A stretch of DNA of 48,388 bases from Afipia sp. GTDB taxonomy: Bacteria; Pseudomonadota; Alphaproteobacteria; Rhizobiales; Xanthobacteraceae. Shown piece by piece: positions 26,501 through 33,684 of the stretch. Both the position numbers and the translations under genes were made by a program. Within the stretch, counting starts at the first letter, position 1; every line of letters begins with the position of its first letter. The notes beneath the pieces were generated by a model. The model saw only the letters and a program-made list of their open reading frames with translations. It searched no databases and was not told the DNA's origin. The DNA is taken from assembly GCA_030652315.1 (NCBI GenBank), contig JAUSAX010000107.1, forward strand, positions 1-48,388. Direction: 5' to 3'.

Positions 26501-28741
26501 GTCAGCACCGAGCTGAAGACCGCCTCGAGCGAAGTCAGCACCGAGCTGAAGACCGTCTCCAATGAGGTCGGTTCGCAGCTTCGCGGCATCACGGGCGATG
26601 TCGGCACCCATCTCCGGGATATTTCCGGCGAGGTGAGCTCGCATCTTCGCGGCGTCTCCGGCGACGTCAGCACCAGCCTCAAGGCCGTCTCCAACGACCT
26701 CGGCACCAGCCTCAAGGCGGTTTCCGGCGATCTCGAGCGCAGCATCCAGATGGCTGCCCGCGAAGCCGAGAACACCCTCACCGTCGCATCGACCGGCGCG
26801 ACCGCGCAGATCAAGTCGGCCTCCGCCGAGATCGAACGCACCATCGCTGTCTCGACCGACCGCTTCGGATCGACCCTCACTGGCAAGGTCGAGGCCATCA
26901 CCGATGGCGTGCGCGAGCACACCGAGCAGCTCGCCCAGCTTGTCGACAGCAAGCGCAGCGCACTGGTCGACGCTATCGGCAGCAAGGCCGCCGAGATTTC
27001 GACCACTATCGGCAGCGCCGCGGATTCCGCGCTCAAGTCGATCGAGAACCATGGCGGCGCGTTCACCGTCGCGATGATGAACAACAGCTCCGATCTGGCA
27101 CGTCAGATCAACACCGCCAGCGAAATCGCCATCGGCGCCGTCAGCAAGTCGCTGAAGGACATCGACCAGACCTCGCGCGCGGCGATCGACCAGTCGCGTC
27201 AGGTCGCGACCTCGACCATCAACGAGCTGCAGGAGACCAGCAAGATCCTGCGCACCGACACGCTCGCCCTGTTCGAGCGGCTGCGCGAAGGCAACATCCT
27301 GCTGCAGGAAGTGCTCACCGGCGCGCACGACAACCTCAACTCGCTGGAGCGCACGCTCGTCACGCGGGTCGCGGAATTCGTCTCGACGATGAACGACGTG
27401 ACCAACCGCAACGGCGAATCCACCTCTACGCTGGAGCAGCAGCTCGGAACCTTCACCGCCAAGACATCAGGCGCGCTGGAGAATCTCAACGCCCTCTCGG
27501 CCCAGTTCGAGAACCATGGCCGCGCGCTGGCCGAGGCCGCGACCCTGGTCGAGAAGAGCAACGAACGCGCCGGCGACTCCGTCGCCGACCGTAACGCCAT
27601 CCTGGAATCGCTGATCTCGAACATCGACCTGCGGACCCACGATCTCGACGATCGCCTCTCGCGCTTCACAAACCTGCTCGACGACTCGCTTGCCGCAGCG
27701 GAGACGCGGGCGCGCGACATCGCGCAGATCGTGGCGCAGACCGCGGGCTCCAGCTCCGCGGAAGTCAGCCGCCAGTTCGAAGCCGTGCGCATGGCCGTCG
27801 AGGACGAACGCCGCCAGACCTCCGAAGCGATGTCCGAACTGTACGACCAGGGCACCCGCGAGGCGGACAACATGTTCCGTCAGGCCGCCGACAAGTTCGC
27901 GACCATCGTGCACAGCATGAAGCAGATGGCGTCGGAACTGCACAGCGAACTCGACGCCACCCGCGCCGAACTGCGCCGTGGCGTGCTCGAAGTGCCGCAG
28001 GAAGCCGCCGAGAGCACGGCGCATATGCGCAAGGTCATCGTCGACCAGATCGAGGCGCTCGCCGAACTCAACCGGATCGTCGCCCGCCACGGCAAGGGTC
28101 TCGACGTTGCCACCGGCGCTCGCGGCGTCCGCGAGGACGAGCTTGCGGTCGCCAGCACCGGCGGACGTCAGGACGCCGTATCACGCCCTGCGCCGCGTCA
28201 GCGCGACGTCGCCAGCGCCTCCAGCCTGCCGCCGCCGGAATTCGGTCCGGCCGGTCCGGCGCCGCGACGCACGGAAGCGCCGCCGGTCAGCCCTGTTGGT
28301 AATGGCGGCAACAACGACGGTTGGCTTTCGGACCTCCTGAACCGCTCCGACAACGACGAAGGTCCGCGTGGCCGCGGCGCTGCTGCCGCTCCGCGCCAGT
28401 CCGGAAATCCGCTTGAGGCGCTGTCGCTCGACATCGCCCGGCTGCTGGACCGCGAACTCGCCGCCGAAATGTGGGATCGCTATCAGCGCGGCGAGCGCAA
28501 GGCTTTCTCGAAGCGGCTCTATACGCCCGCCGGCCAGAAGGCGTTCGACGAGGTCTCGCGCAAGTATCGCTCCGACCGCAACTTCAAGCAGACGGTGGAC
28601 CGTTACATCAACGAGTTCGAGCGGCTGCTCGATGAAGTCTCGCGCGACGAGCGCGGACCGGCCGCACTGCGCAGCCACCTCGTGTCGGAAACCGGGCTGG
28701 TCTACACCCTGCTCGCCCATGCGGCAGGACGGCTGGGGTAA
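23507..28741 (+). CDS. GPR/RgsE-like giant polar-growth protein, apolipoprotein-like repeats
   Basis: This 1744-residue protein has a disordered N-terminus (1-100), two membrane helices (about 102-124 and 135-158), a long helical rod (about 180-1540), a Pro/Arg-rich linker (about 1555-1625) and a compact C-terminal domain (about 1630-1744: LDIARLLDRELAAEMWDRYQ to LAHAAGRLG). VGQAIRREVAAMGDGVERAI and LEALVANEVSSLERAYSDNE after the membrane helices match my recollection of the Growth Pole Ring protein of Agrobacterium and RgsE of Sinorhizobium, which form a ring at the growing pole and are needed for unipolar elongation. The rod is built of 11-residue units, including near-identical 66-bp DNA repeats. 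A strong terminator follows. The family assignment is from memory of the layout, not a search. Confidence 0.8.
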   Translation: MAKNPKVKDPTEVALSAIQEALNIGDLPETDNGRDNHLRNEPSLGAANRGSDNRGSDLRQHPADDLGAPAFDRLPANDDRETIGTILQAIQKGRPSRKAYTVATLFSGLWIAGVGFLAFAFLPALESVAGQGSAGALAMIGLIAVLVAPLLLFYFLASMAWRSQEMSMIAQSMAQMAVRFSEPEHVANGSIVTVGQAIRREVAAMGDGVERAIARAGELEALVANEVSSLERAYSDNEVRIRALLQDIAVQRDNLVGQAEQVRNAISGVQIDLRQDIALISDAIASRVDEVASSITGALEERSEHITRALSSAGDNMIIALGERGGDLLDRLEEASTQTAAAVLDASEKLTASLNFKTGHVHEEFADLADRVHDSLNERLDKMTGEFEERSTGIVDGIASRSEEIVRSVADRTERIFDSMKNSSESLLSELDVRGATLSEQIDEAGNRLADRVLNSGDKASEALDVTISTLVAKVMTQTESAHETLSNQIGLFDGLVKEQGNELAERFARDSGTLGALITRHIAEFDRTVKTYGGEIVERMGERTQGLADSLKTYVDTFDGRVTSHGDQLHAKLDQSLDGFKSAVETRIDNLDSSLLGTVNALDETVTSRTKALEESFDARAAAFSDTVSGRAASFASVMDSRTSAFTDAIDNRAVAFTEKLDTHTDALGRTFDSRAATFTETVANQTAEIARTFDTRTAEFTEAVGNQTAAFKETIDYRTTAFTDTIDGRTTAFADLIDARTAAITSRINNGAEAFTTVVDARTAAITEALDTRTAAFTDIVEAQTNTITEAFDTRTAAFADIVEARTNAVSEAFDTRTAAFADIVDTRTSSVVQTFDSRAAAFVAVVENRSATIANAMESRGAQVMSLMTSGVDDMASAMSVRVKDIQNNLEFNVSALASDISARVAQFENLLDTRVEAAANRVTTSGQHAAEAISSRSDELSLTIKSRVEEAERMLTGLMADTTATVQGGARAAQQSLLSLSSEVGNQLKAVSSEVSTELKTASSEVSTELKTVSNEVGSQLRGITGDVGTHLRDISGEVSSHLRGVSGDVSTSLKAVSNDLGTSLKAVSGDLERSIQMAAREAENTLTVASTGATAQIKSASAEIERTIAVSTDRFGSTLTGKVEAITDGVREHTEQLAQLVDSKRSALVDAIGSKAAEISTTIGSAADSALKSIENHGGAFTVAMMNNSSDLARQINTASEIAIGAVSKSLKDIDQTSRAAIDQSRQVATSTINELQETSKILRTDTLALFERLREGNILLQEVLTGAHDNLNSLERTLVTRVAEFVSTMNDVTNRNGESTSTLEQQLGTFTAKTSGALENLNALSAQFENHGRALAEAATLVEKSNERAGDSVADRNAILESLISNIDLRTHDLDDRLSRFTNLLDDSLAAAETRARDIAQIVAQTAGSSSAEVSRQFEAVRMAVEDERRQTSEAMSELYDQGTREADNMFRQAADKFATIVHSMKQMASELHSELDATRAELRRGVLEVPQEAAESTAHMRKVIVDQIEALAELNRIVARHGKGLDVATGARGVREDELAVASTGGRQDAVSRPAPRQRDVASASSLPPPEFGPAGPAPRRTEAPPVSPVGNGGNNDGWLSDLLNRSDNDEGPRGRGAAAAPRQSGNPLEALSLDIARLLDRELAAEMWDRYQRGERKAFSKRLYTPAGQKAFDEVSRKYRSDRNFKQTVDRYINEFERLLDEVSRDERGPAALRSHLVSETGLVYTLLAHAAGRLG
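25823..26020 (+). repeat. Three 66-bp tandem repeats inside the GPR/RgsE-like gene
   Basis: The phrase GATACCCGCACCGCGG recurs at exact 66-base intervals (25823, 25889, 25955), with most bases between conserved. Each unit encodes 22 residues, DTRTAAF(T/A)DIVEA then (Q/R)TN..(T/S)EAF, equal to two 11-residue turns. Neighbouring units before and after are related at protein level only, so this trio is the most recent expansion. Confidence 0.9.
26459..26740 (+). repeat. Run of 11-residue (33-bp) repeats inside the GPR/RgsE-like gene
   Basis: The encoded pattern (V/I)S(S/G)(E/D)(V/L)(S/G)(T/S)xL(K/R)x repeats about eight times, for example VSSEVSTELKT, ASSEVSTELKT, VSNEVGSQLRG. The DNA of the first units is nearly identical (AGCGAAGTCAGCACCGAGCT). 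Eleven-residue periodicity favours right-handed or straight helical rods of the apolipoprotein type. Confidence 0.88.
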
Positions 28742-28770
28742 AACTCGGACTCAATCAGACGACAAAGAAA

Positions 28771-28797
28771 AACGGGGGCGCGAGCCTCCGTTTTTTT
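28771..28797 (+). terminator. Rho-independent terminator of the GPR/RgsE-like gene
   Basis: ACGGGGGC (28772-28779), loop GCGA, GCCTCCGT (28784-28791) pair with one G-T wobble and are followed by seven T residues. It lies 30 bases after the stop. Confidence 0.9.
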
Positions 28798-28843
28798 GAT
28801 GCTCGCATTTGCTGAATGGGATGGAACGAAGAGTTTTCCCACC

Positions 28844-28886
28844 CGTCATTCCGGGATGCGCCTTTTGGCGCAGGCCCGGAATCCAT
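28844..28886. repeat. Left hairpin repeat bracketing the GIY-YIG gene
   Basis: CGTC, then ATTCCGGG-a-TGCGCC-tttt-GGCGCA-gg-CCCGGAAT, then CCAT. The stem pairs perfectly in both blocks. The CCAT end faces the gene and stops two bases before its stop codon. The same hairpin with two loop changes recurs at 29331. Confidence 0.92.
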
Positions 28887-28888
28887 AG

Positions 28889-29191
28889 CTAGCTTGCAAT
28901 CTCGGGATAAAGATCAATCCACTCGGGATTACTTTCTTCAATCAGCCGAATCTTCCAGGCCCGACGCCATTTCTTCAATTCTTTCTCGCGCGTGATCGCG
29001 CCAATTGCATCGTCATAAATTTCAAGCCAGACCAGTTTGTCCACGTCGTATCGCTTCGTGAAGCCATCGATAACCTTGGTTCGATGCTCGAATCCTCGCC
29101 TTACGATATTGCTCGTCACGCCAAGATAGAGCGTGCCGTTCTTTTTGCTCGCAAGCAGATAGACGTAATAGGCCATTTGGTTATCAGGCAT
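28889..29191 (-). CDS. Small GIY-YIG endonuclease-superfamily protein, YhbQ-like, in a repeat bracket
   Basis: The 100-residue protein (95 if it starts at ATG 29176) is a stand-alone GIY-YIG domain. YYVYLLASKKNGTLYLGVTSN contributes the GIY and YIG strands (split YYVYLL and LYLGVT), followed by the catalytic Arg in NIVRRGFEHR, with REKELKKWRRAWKIRLIE near the end. Such nucleases cut DNA in one metal-dependent step; the role of this short family is unclear. The ATG at 29191 and a GGAA before it lie inside the right-hand hairpin repeat, and the stop lies 2 bases from the left-hand one. So the gene occupies exactly the spacer of an inverted hairpin doublet, a cassette-like arrangement. Confidence 0.88.
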   Translation of the reverse strand: MPDNQMAYYVYLLASKKNGTLYLGVTSNIVRRGFEHRTKVIDGFTKRYDVDKLVWLEIYDDAIGAITREKELKKWRRAWKIRLIEESNPEWIDLYPEIAS

Positions 29192-29232
29192 GGATTCCGG
29201 GCTCGCGCGAAGACGCGCGCCCCGGAATGACG
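29190..29232. repeat. Right hairpin repeat bracketing the GIY-YIG gene
   Basis: ATGG, then ATTCCGGG-ct-CGCGCG-aaga-CGCGCG-c-CCCGGAAT, then GACGG. It is the inverted counterpart of 28844-28886: same ends and first stem block, different second stem block. Its first bases supply the ATG of the GIY-YIG gene. Confidence 0.92.
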
Positions 29233-29330
29233 GCGGATGGTATCGAGCAAGCGTAGCCCGGATGGAGCGCAGCGCAATCCTAGTCGTGTCTGGTCGTGTT
29301 CATCCTGCGCTCCGAGGTGATTTCCCACTT

Positions 29331-29433
29331 CGTCATTCCGGGATGCGCCTCCTGGCGCAGGCCCGGAATCCACTCTTTCTGTCGTTATGGATTCCGGGCT
29401 CGCTCGCTACGCTCGCGCCCGGGAAAGAGGACG
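29331..29433. repeat. Empty hairpin doublet next to the GIY-YIG cassette (copy 4)
   Basis: The left hairpin (29331-29372) differs from 28844-28885 by only two loop bases. After a 14-base spacer, ATGG and ATTCCGGG begin the right hairpin, with CGCTCGC...GCTCGCG inside; its outer right arm has drifted (CCCGGGAAA). It is the same bracket without the nuclease gene. The 98 bases between the two loci hold a fragment (TAGCCCGGATGGAGCGCAGC) that looks like another common repeat. Confidence 0.88.
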
Positions 29434-30006
29434 ATCTTGACATTTTTTCGATCTAGGAATATAGTCCGAAATATCCTGTTCGTGAGGGGCGCTTCTCGAG
29501 GGCGCTTTGAAGCGGAGCAGGATGCGGCGCCCGCGCGCGTGGTTCGCAGCCATGTCGTCCGGGAGGCTGGGGTCTCCGTCCGGGCCAACTACGTGGCTCT
29601 GCCGTTCGCGGCTGGACGCGGTGTGGGATGAAGGCGGCGAAAGCCGGCCGGATCGGGGCGTGAAAGCGTCCGTCCCCACCCGGAAGCACGGTCCCCTCGC
29701 CCAAAATCGCCGCAATGGAGCGCCGCAAGGCGATGCGCTTCCGGAGGTTCATCGTGTCGCAAGCGATGCCGGAAGCGAGACAACACAAGGTGCGCCTCGC
29801 GGCGCTCCATGCCCCTCACCTTTTAAGGGGCGCGAACGAGGCAAGCCTCGCGCGCGTTTGAGGGGCAGACCTAAAAGCTCACCTCGCGCGTGGCGCGAGA
29901 ACGAATTCGCATGTCTTTCGTTGGCGAGAATGGGGCAAGCCCCACACGCGCATGCTGTTTGAAAATTGAATCGGGATGGAGTGCGCGACGCTTCTACGCC
30001 CACGAT
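29434..30006. other. Gene-free, structured intergenic stretch
   Basis: Open frames here (up to 151 codons rightwards) are rich in Arg, Pro and Gly and show no domain. A nested palindrome lies at 29810-29867: TGCCCCTC pairs with GAGGGGCA, and inside GAGGC-aa-GCCTC pairs. I see no promoter or RNA gene that I can name. It looks like accumulated repeat debris. Confidence 0.5.
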
Positions 30007-30098
30007 CGTCATCACCGGGCTTGTCCCGGTGATCCACGTCTTCTCTTCATTGAAGTAAAAGTAAGTCGTGGATGGCCGGGTCAAGCCCGGCCATGACG
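30007..30098. repeat. Hairpin-doublet repeat (copy 5)
   Basis: CGTC, ATCACCGGG-cttgt-CCCGGTGAT (30011-30033), CCACGTC, a 28-base spacer, GTCGTGG, ATGGCCGGG-tcaag-CCCGGCCAT (30072-30094), GACG. Both stems are perfect. Its two stems are those of copy 2 in the opposite order. It lies just beyond the 3' end of the next leftward gene. Confidence 0.9.
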
Positions 30099-30114
30099 AA
30101 GTGTAAAGAACAAC

Positions 30115-30912
30115 CTACGCCGCCATCGTCTCGCGCGGGCGATAGATCGCGACATGCTGGCAATGCGCGATCGGCTTTGAGCCGTTCGCCACGATCAGGC
30201 CGTCGAGCTCCACGAACTTGTGGCCCTTGCGATCGTAGTTGCCGGTGACCTTCGCGCGCACGGTGAGTTCATCCTCAACGGACGCTGCCGCCAGATAGCG
30301 GATGGTGCTGCCGACATGAATCCATGGACCCAGAATGGCGTTCTCCATCAGCGCCCAGTTCAACGTCCGCAGCAGCGTGCCGGTGTGAAGAATCTTCTCA
30401 TTGGCATAAAGCGGATCGGTTTCGCGGGAATCGCGCAGATACTCGGACGAGGCCTGCGCGCCCAGCGTGAACGGCGGAATGCCGAGCCACTTGCCGGTCT
30501 GATAGGTCTTTTCGTCGGCAGGCGCATGCTTGCCGACCGGCGCGGAGACCTGGAAGTCTCCCAGCGAGATCTTGGGCGCATCGGACGGCATCGAGGCGGT
30601 GCCGCTCGCGCAAAGCTCGCCACGGCTCTCGACCTTGATGGCAAGGCCGCCGTCGATTTCCTCCGCCGTCACCACGGCGGTCTCGCCGTCATACACCGGC
30701 TTGAAGAACCGGCCGTCCATCAACCCGCGTTCCAGAAACGCCCGGCCCCATTTCTCCACCGGCATGTGGGTCATATAGGCGAAGACATCGACACCGGGGA
30801 CCAGCCCGCCCTCAAACCCGAACCGGCGCGCGACCGAATCGTCGTGCATCTTGTTTTCGGAGTTCTTGGCGAGATTGTGGGCATGGATACTGTAGGGCTT
30901 GAGCGCGGTCAT
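30115..30912 (-). CDS. MaoC/hotdog-fold protein, function unknown
   Basis: The 265-residue protein has an N-terminal half resembling MaoC-like hydratases: NSENKMHDDSVARRFGFEGG, then LVPGVDVFAYMTH, where the HDD and VPGV patterns mark the acyl-thioester pocket. The C-terminal half (LRTLNWALMENAILGPWIHV, AAASVEDELTVRAKVTGNYD) looks like a second hotdog, so it is a double-hotdog protein of the acyl-CoA hydratase or thioesterase kind. The substrate is not evident. It stands alone. Confidence 0.7.
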   Translation of the reverse strand: MTALKPYSIHAHNLAKNSENKMHDDSVARRFGFEGGLVPGVDVFAYMTHMPVEKWGRAFLERGLMDGRFFKPVYDGETAVVTAEEIDGGLAIKVESRGELCASGTASMPSDAPKISLGDFQVSAPVGKHAPADEKTYQTGKWLGIPPFTLGAQASSEYLRDSRETDPLYANEKILHTGTLLRTLNWALMENAILGPWIHVGSTIRYLAAASVEDELTVRAKVTGNYDRKGHKFVELDGLIVANGSKPIAHCQHVAIYRPRETMAA

Positions 30913-31031
30913 CGTTTCCTCGGATTTTTACGTTATCGGTCCGAATGGTACGCAACCGAGCAGCCAAGACAAGCCACGCCCGCGCATGCCTCGCAAGCCG
31001 GACCGTGCGTCCCACTCGCCATTTGGGCGGG

Positions 31032-31107
31032 CTAGTGGAGTGGATTTGACATTCGCGCCCCGCGATCACAAGCCTGAAAAGCGAATGTCAAATCCAAAAT
31101 CAACTAG
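31032..31107. repeat. CTAGTGG-class palindrome, copy 1
   Basis: TGGATTTGACATTCGC (31041-31056) pairs perfectly with GCGAATGTCAAATCCA (31081-31096). The ends are CTAGTGG and CAACTAG, one base from complementary. It lies 13 bases before a second palindrome with the same ACATTCG/CGAATGT core. Confidence 0.88.
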
Positions 31108-31120
31108 AAACCTATATTTG

Positions 31121-31182
31121 CTAGTGGTCCTTCGATTCTAACATTCGAAAACGGGGTGCGAATGTTAGAATCGGGCCACTAG
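31121..31182. repeat. CTAGTGG-class palindrome, copy 2
   Basis: CTAGTGG and CCACTAG are the ends; CGATTCTAACATTCG (31133-31147) pairs perfectly with CGAATGTTAGAATCG (31159-31173). The core and ends match copy 1, but the seven bases between differ and still pair. Confidence 0.9.
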
Positions 31183-31230
31183 GTTACCAGCAGCCGCCTG
31201 CCGAACTTTTGCTAACCGAGCGAGTAGATC

Positions 31231-31701
31231 TTGACCCCGACGACCCGCATTTATGTCGATGCCGACGCCTGCCCGGTGAAGGACGAGATTTACCGTGTCG
31301 CCGAACGGCATCGTTTGCCCGTCAGCGTCGTCGCCGGGAACTTCATCCGCGTGCCGAACGATCCGCTGATCGAGCGGATCGCCGCCGGATCCGGCATGGA
31401 CGCCGCCGACGACTGGATTGCGGAACGCGCACAAAAAGGCGATATCGTCGTCACGTCCGACATCCCGCTCGCGGCACGCTGCGTGAAGGCCGGTGCGGAT
31501 GTGATCGCGCCGAACGGCAAGCCGTTTTCGGAAGAATCCATCGGCATGACGCTGGCGGTGCGCAACCTGATGACCGATCTGCGCTCCAGCGGCGAAGTCA
31601 CCGGCGGACCGCGTTCGTTTTCGCCGCGCGATCGCTCCGCGTTCCTGTCGGCGCTCGACCAGACCATTCGCCGCATCCAGCGCGCACGAGACCAGAAGTA
31701 A
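31231..31701 (+). CDS. YaiI/YqxD family protein (UPF0178, DUF188)
   Basis: The 156-residue protein starts at TTG 31231; no ATG precedes the conserved [20 protein letters not shown]. The patterns [17 protein letters not shown] and GAD.I.PNGKPF define the UPF0178 family, a PIN-like fold with conserved acidic residues suggestive of a metal-dependent nuclease, although no activity is established. It is followed 14 bases later by uup, so the two may be co-transcribed. Confidence 0.9.
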   Translation: MTPTTRIYVDADACPVKDEIYRVAERHRLPVSVVAGNFIRVPNDPLIERIAAGSGMDAADDWIAERAQKGDIVVTSDIPLAARCVKAGADVIAPNGKPFSEESIGMTLAVRNLMTDLRSSGEVTGGPRSFSPRDRSAFLSALDQTIRRIQRARDQK

Positions 31702-31715
31702 GGTATTCCGACCAG

Positions 31716-33530
31716 ATGGCGCCTCCCCTGATTCAGTTGAAAGACATCGCGCTGACCTTCGGCGGCACACCGCTGCTGGCGGGTGTCGAACTCGCCGTAT
31801 CCGCAGGCGAACGCGTCTGCCTGATCGGCCGCAACGGCTCCGGCAAATCGACGTTGCTGAAGATCGTCGCAGGCCTTGTGGAGGCTGATCGCGGCACCCG
31901 CTTCGTGCAGCCCGGCGCAACGATCCGCTATCTTCCGCAGGAGCCGGATTTCGACGGTTTCAGCACGACGCTTGGGTATGTCGAAGCAGGACTGAATCCG
32001 GGCGACGATCACTATCAGGCGCAGTATCTGCTCGATCAATTGGGCCTGACCGGCACCGAAGACCCTGCCAATCTGTCCGGCGGCGAGGCGCGGCGCGCAG
32101 CACTGGCACGAGTCCTCGCGCCCTCGCCCGACATCCTGTTGCTGGACGAGCCGACCAACCATCTCGATCTCACCACCATCGAATGGCTGGAAGGCGAACT
32201 CGCCAGCCGCCGCTGCGCACTGGTCATCATCAGCCACGACCGACGCTTCCTCTCCAATCTCTCGCGTGCGACCGTCTGGCTCGACCGCGGCGAGACCCGA
32301 CGCATCGAGAAAGGCTTCAGCTCATTCGAGGAATGGCGCGATGAGGTTCTGACGGAAGAAGAGCGCGACCAGCACAAGCTGGACCGCAAGATCGTCGCCG
32401 AAGAACATTGGCTGCGCTACGGCGTCTCGGGCCGGCGCAAGCGCAACGTCAAGCGCCTCGGCAATCTGTTCGCGCTGCGCGATCAGCGCCGCGATTATCG
32501 TGGCGCCGCCGGCAAGGCAAACCTCGCGGCCGCTGAGGCTGAAAGCTCCGGCAAGCTGGTGGTCGAGGCGAAGCACATCAGCAAGTCCTACGGTGATCGG
32601 CCCATCGTCGATGATTTCTCCATTCGTGTCGCGCGCGGCGACCGCATCGGCATCGTCGGTCCGAACGGCGCGGGCAAGACCACACTCATCAGCATGCTGA
32701 CCGGCGGTGACCTGCCCGACACCGGTACGATCCGCCTCGGCGCCAACATCGAGATGGCAACGCTGGATCAGCATCGCGAAAGCCTCGATCCGAAATCGAC
32801 GCTGGCGGACGCTCTCACCGGCGGGCGCGGCGACAGCATCATGGTCAACGGCAAGCCGAAACACGTCATCGGCTACATGAAGGACTTTCTGTTCGCACAG
32901 GAGCAAGCCCGCACGCCGCTCGAAGTACTCTCCGGCGGCGAACGTGGACGGCTGATGCTGGCCCGCGCACTGGCCAAGCCGTCCAACGTGCTGGTACTGG
33001 ACGAACCGACGAACGACCTCGATCTCGAAACACTCGACGTGCTGGAAGAAATGCTCGGCGATTATGACGGCACCGTTATCCTCGTCAGCCACGACCGCGA
33101 TTTCCTCGATCGTGTGGTAACGTCGGTCATCGCGCCTGAAGGCAACGGCAAGTGGACCGAATACGCAGGCGGCTATTCCGATATGCTGGCGCAGCGCGGC
33201 GCGGATCTGAAGCAGCGCGCGCTCGAGTCAGCGGCCGCTGACAAGCCGAAAGAAGCCAAGGGATCAGCACCTACGTCCTCGTCACGGCGCCGCCTCAACT
33301 TCAATGAGAAGCACGCGCTGGAAACACTGCCGAAAACGATGGCGAAGCTTCAGGCTGAGATCGCGAAACATCAAAAGCTGCTCGACGATCCCGAGCTTTA
33401 TGCAAAGGACCGCAAAAAATTCGATGCCGCTTCCGCAGCGATTGCCAAGGCACACACCGAACTGGATGCCGCCGAGGAAAAGTGGATCGAGTTGGAAATG
33501 CTGCGCGAGGAAATCGAGAGCGGGGTTTGA
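31716..33530 (+). CDS. uup: ABC-F ATPase Uup
   Basis: The frame is open from 31209, but ATG 31716 begins the ABC fold, giving 604 residues. Two ATP-binding halves are complete: Walker A GRNGSGKST and GPNGAGKTT, signatures LSGGEARRA and LSGGERGRL, Walker B LLLDEPTNHLDL and LVLDEPTNDLDL. There are no membrane segments, as expected for ABC-F proteins that act on ribosomes or DNA. The last 90 residues (about 515-604) form the Lys/Glu coiled-coil C-terminal domain typical of Uup, which in E. coli binds DNA and limits transposon precise excision. The Uup label rests on that tail. Confidence 0.9.
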   Translation: MAPPLIQLKDIALTFGGTPLLAGVELAVSAGERVCLIGRNGSGKSTLLKIVAGLVEADRGTRFVQPGATIRYLPQEPDFDGFSTTLGYVEAGLNPGDDHYQAQYLLDQLGLTGTEDPANLSGGEARRAALARVLAPSPDILLLDEPTNHLDLTTIEWLEGELASRRCALVIISHDRRFLSNLSRATVWLDRGETRRIEKGFSSFEEWRDEVLTEEERDQHKLDRKIVAEEHWLRYGVSGRRKRNVKRLGNLFALRDQRRDYRGAAGKANLAAAEAESSGKLVVEAKHISKSYGDRPIVDDFSIRVARGDRIGIVGPNGAGKTTLISMLTGGDLPDTGTIRLGANIEMATLDQHRESLDPKSTLADALTGGRGDSIMVNGKPKHVIGYMKDFLFAQEQARTPLEVLSGGERGRLMLARALAKPSNVLVLDEPTNDLDLETLDVLEEMLGDYDGTVILVSHDRDFLDRVVTSVIAPEGNGKWTEYAGGYSDMLAQRGADLKQRALESAAADKPKEAKGSAPTSSSRRRLNFNEKHALETLPKTMAKLQAEIAKHQKLLDDPELYAKDRKKFDAASAAIAKAHTELDAAEEKWIELEMLREEIESGV

Positions 33531-33579
33531 TCCTCACTGTGGCTCCTATGCAGATCACGGTTTGCACCAGATAACAGGT

Positions 33580-33667
33580 CGTCATCACCGGGCTTGACCC
33601 GGTGATCCACGTCTGACTTGAAACATCGGGAAAGGCGTGGATGGTCGGGACAAGCCCGGCCATGACG
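33580..33667. repeat. Hairpin-doublet repeat (copy 6)
   Basis: CGTC, ATCACCGGG-cttga-CCCGGTGAT (33584-33606), CCACGTC, spacer, GCGTGG, ATGGTCGGG-acaag-CCCGGCCAT (33641-33663), GACG. The second stem has one T-G wobble. It lies between the convergent uup and flavoprotein genes. Confidence 0.9.
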
Positions 33668-33684
33668 TGCACGGAAAACAAGAC

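Noticed and set aside
26000..27328. 442-codon open frame on the minus strand
   Set aside because: Same cause: a shadow of the repetitive rod, with no independent ribosome binding site or motif.
28844..29232. Classical insertion sequence around the GIY-YIG gene
   Set aside because: No transposase fold and no obvious target-site duplication were seen outside the hairpins. A nuclease-repeat cassette fits better.
29507..29962. 151-codon open frame in the gene-free stretch
   Set aside because: It is Arg/Pro/Gly-rich, crosses a palindrome, and has no recognisable domain or convincing ribosome binding site.
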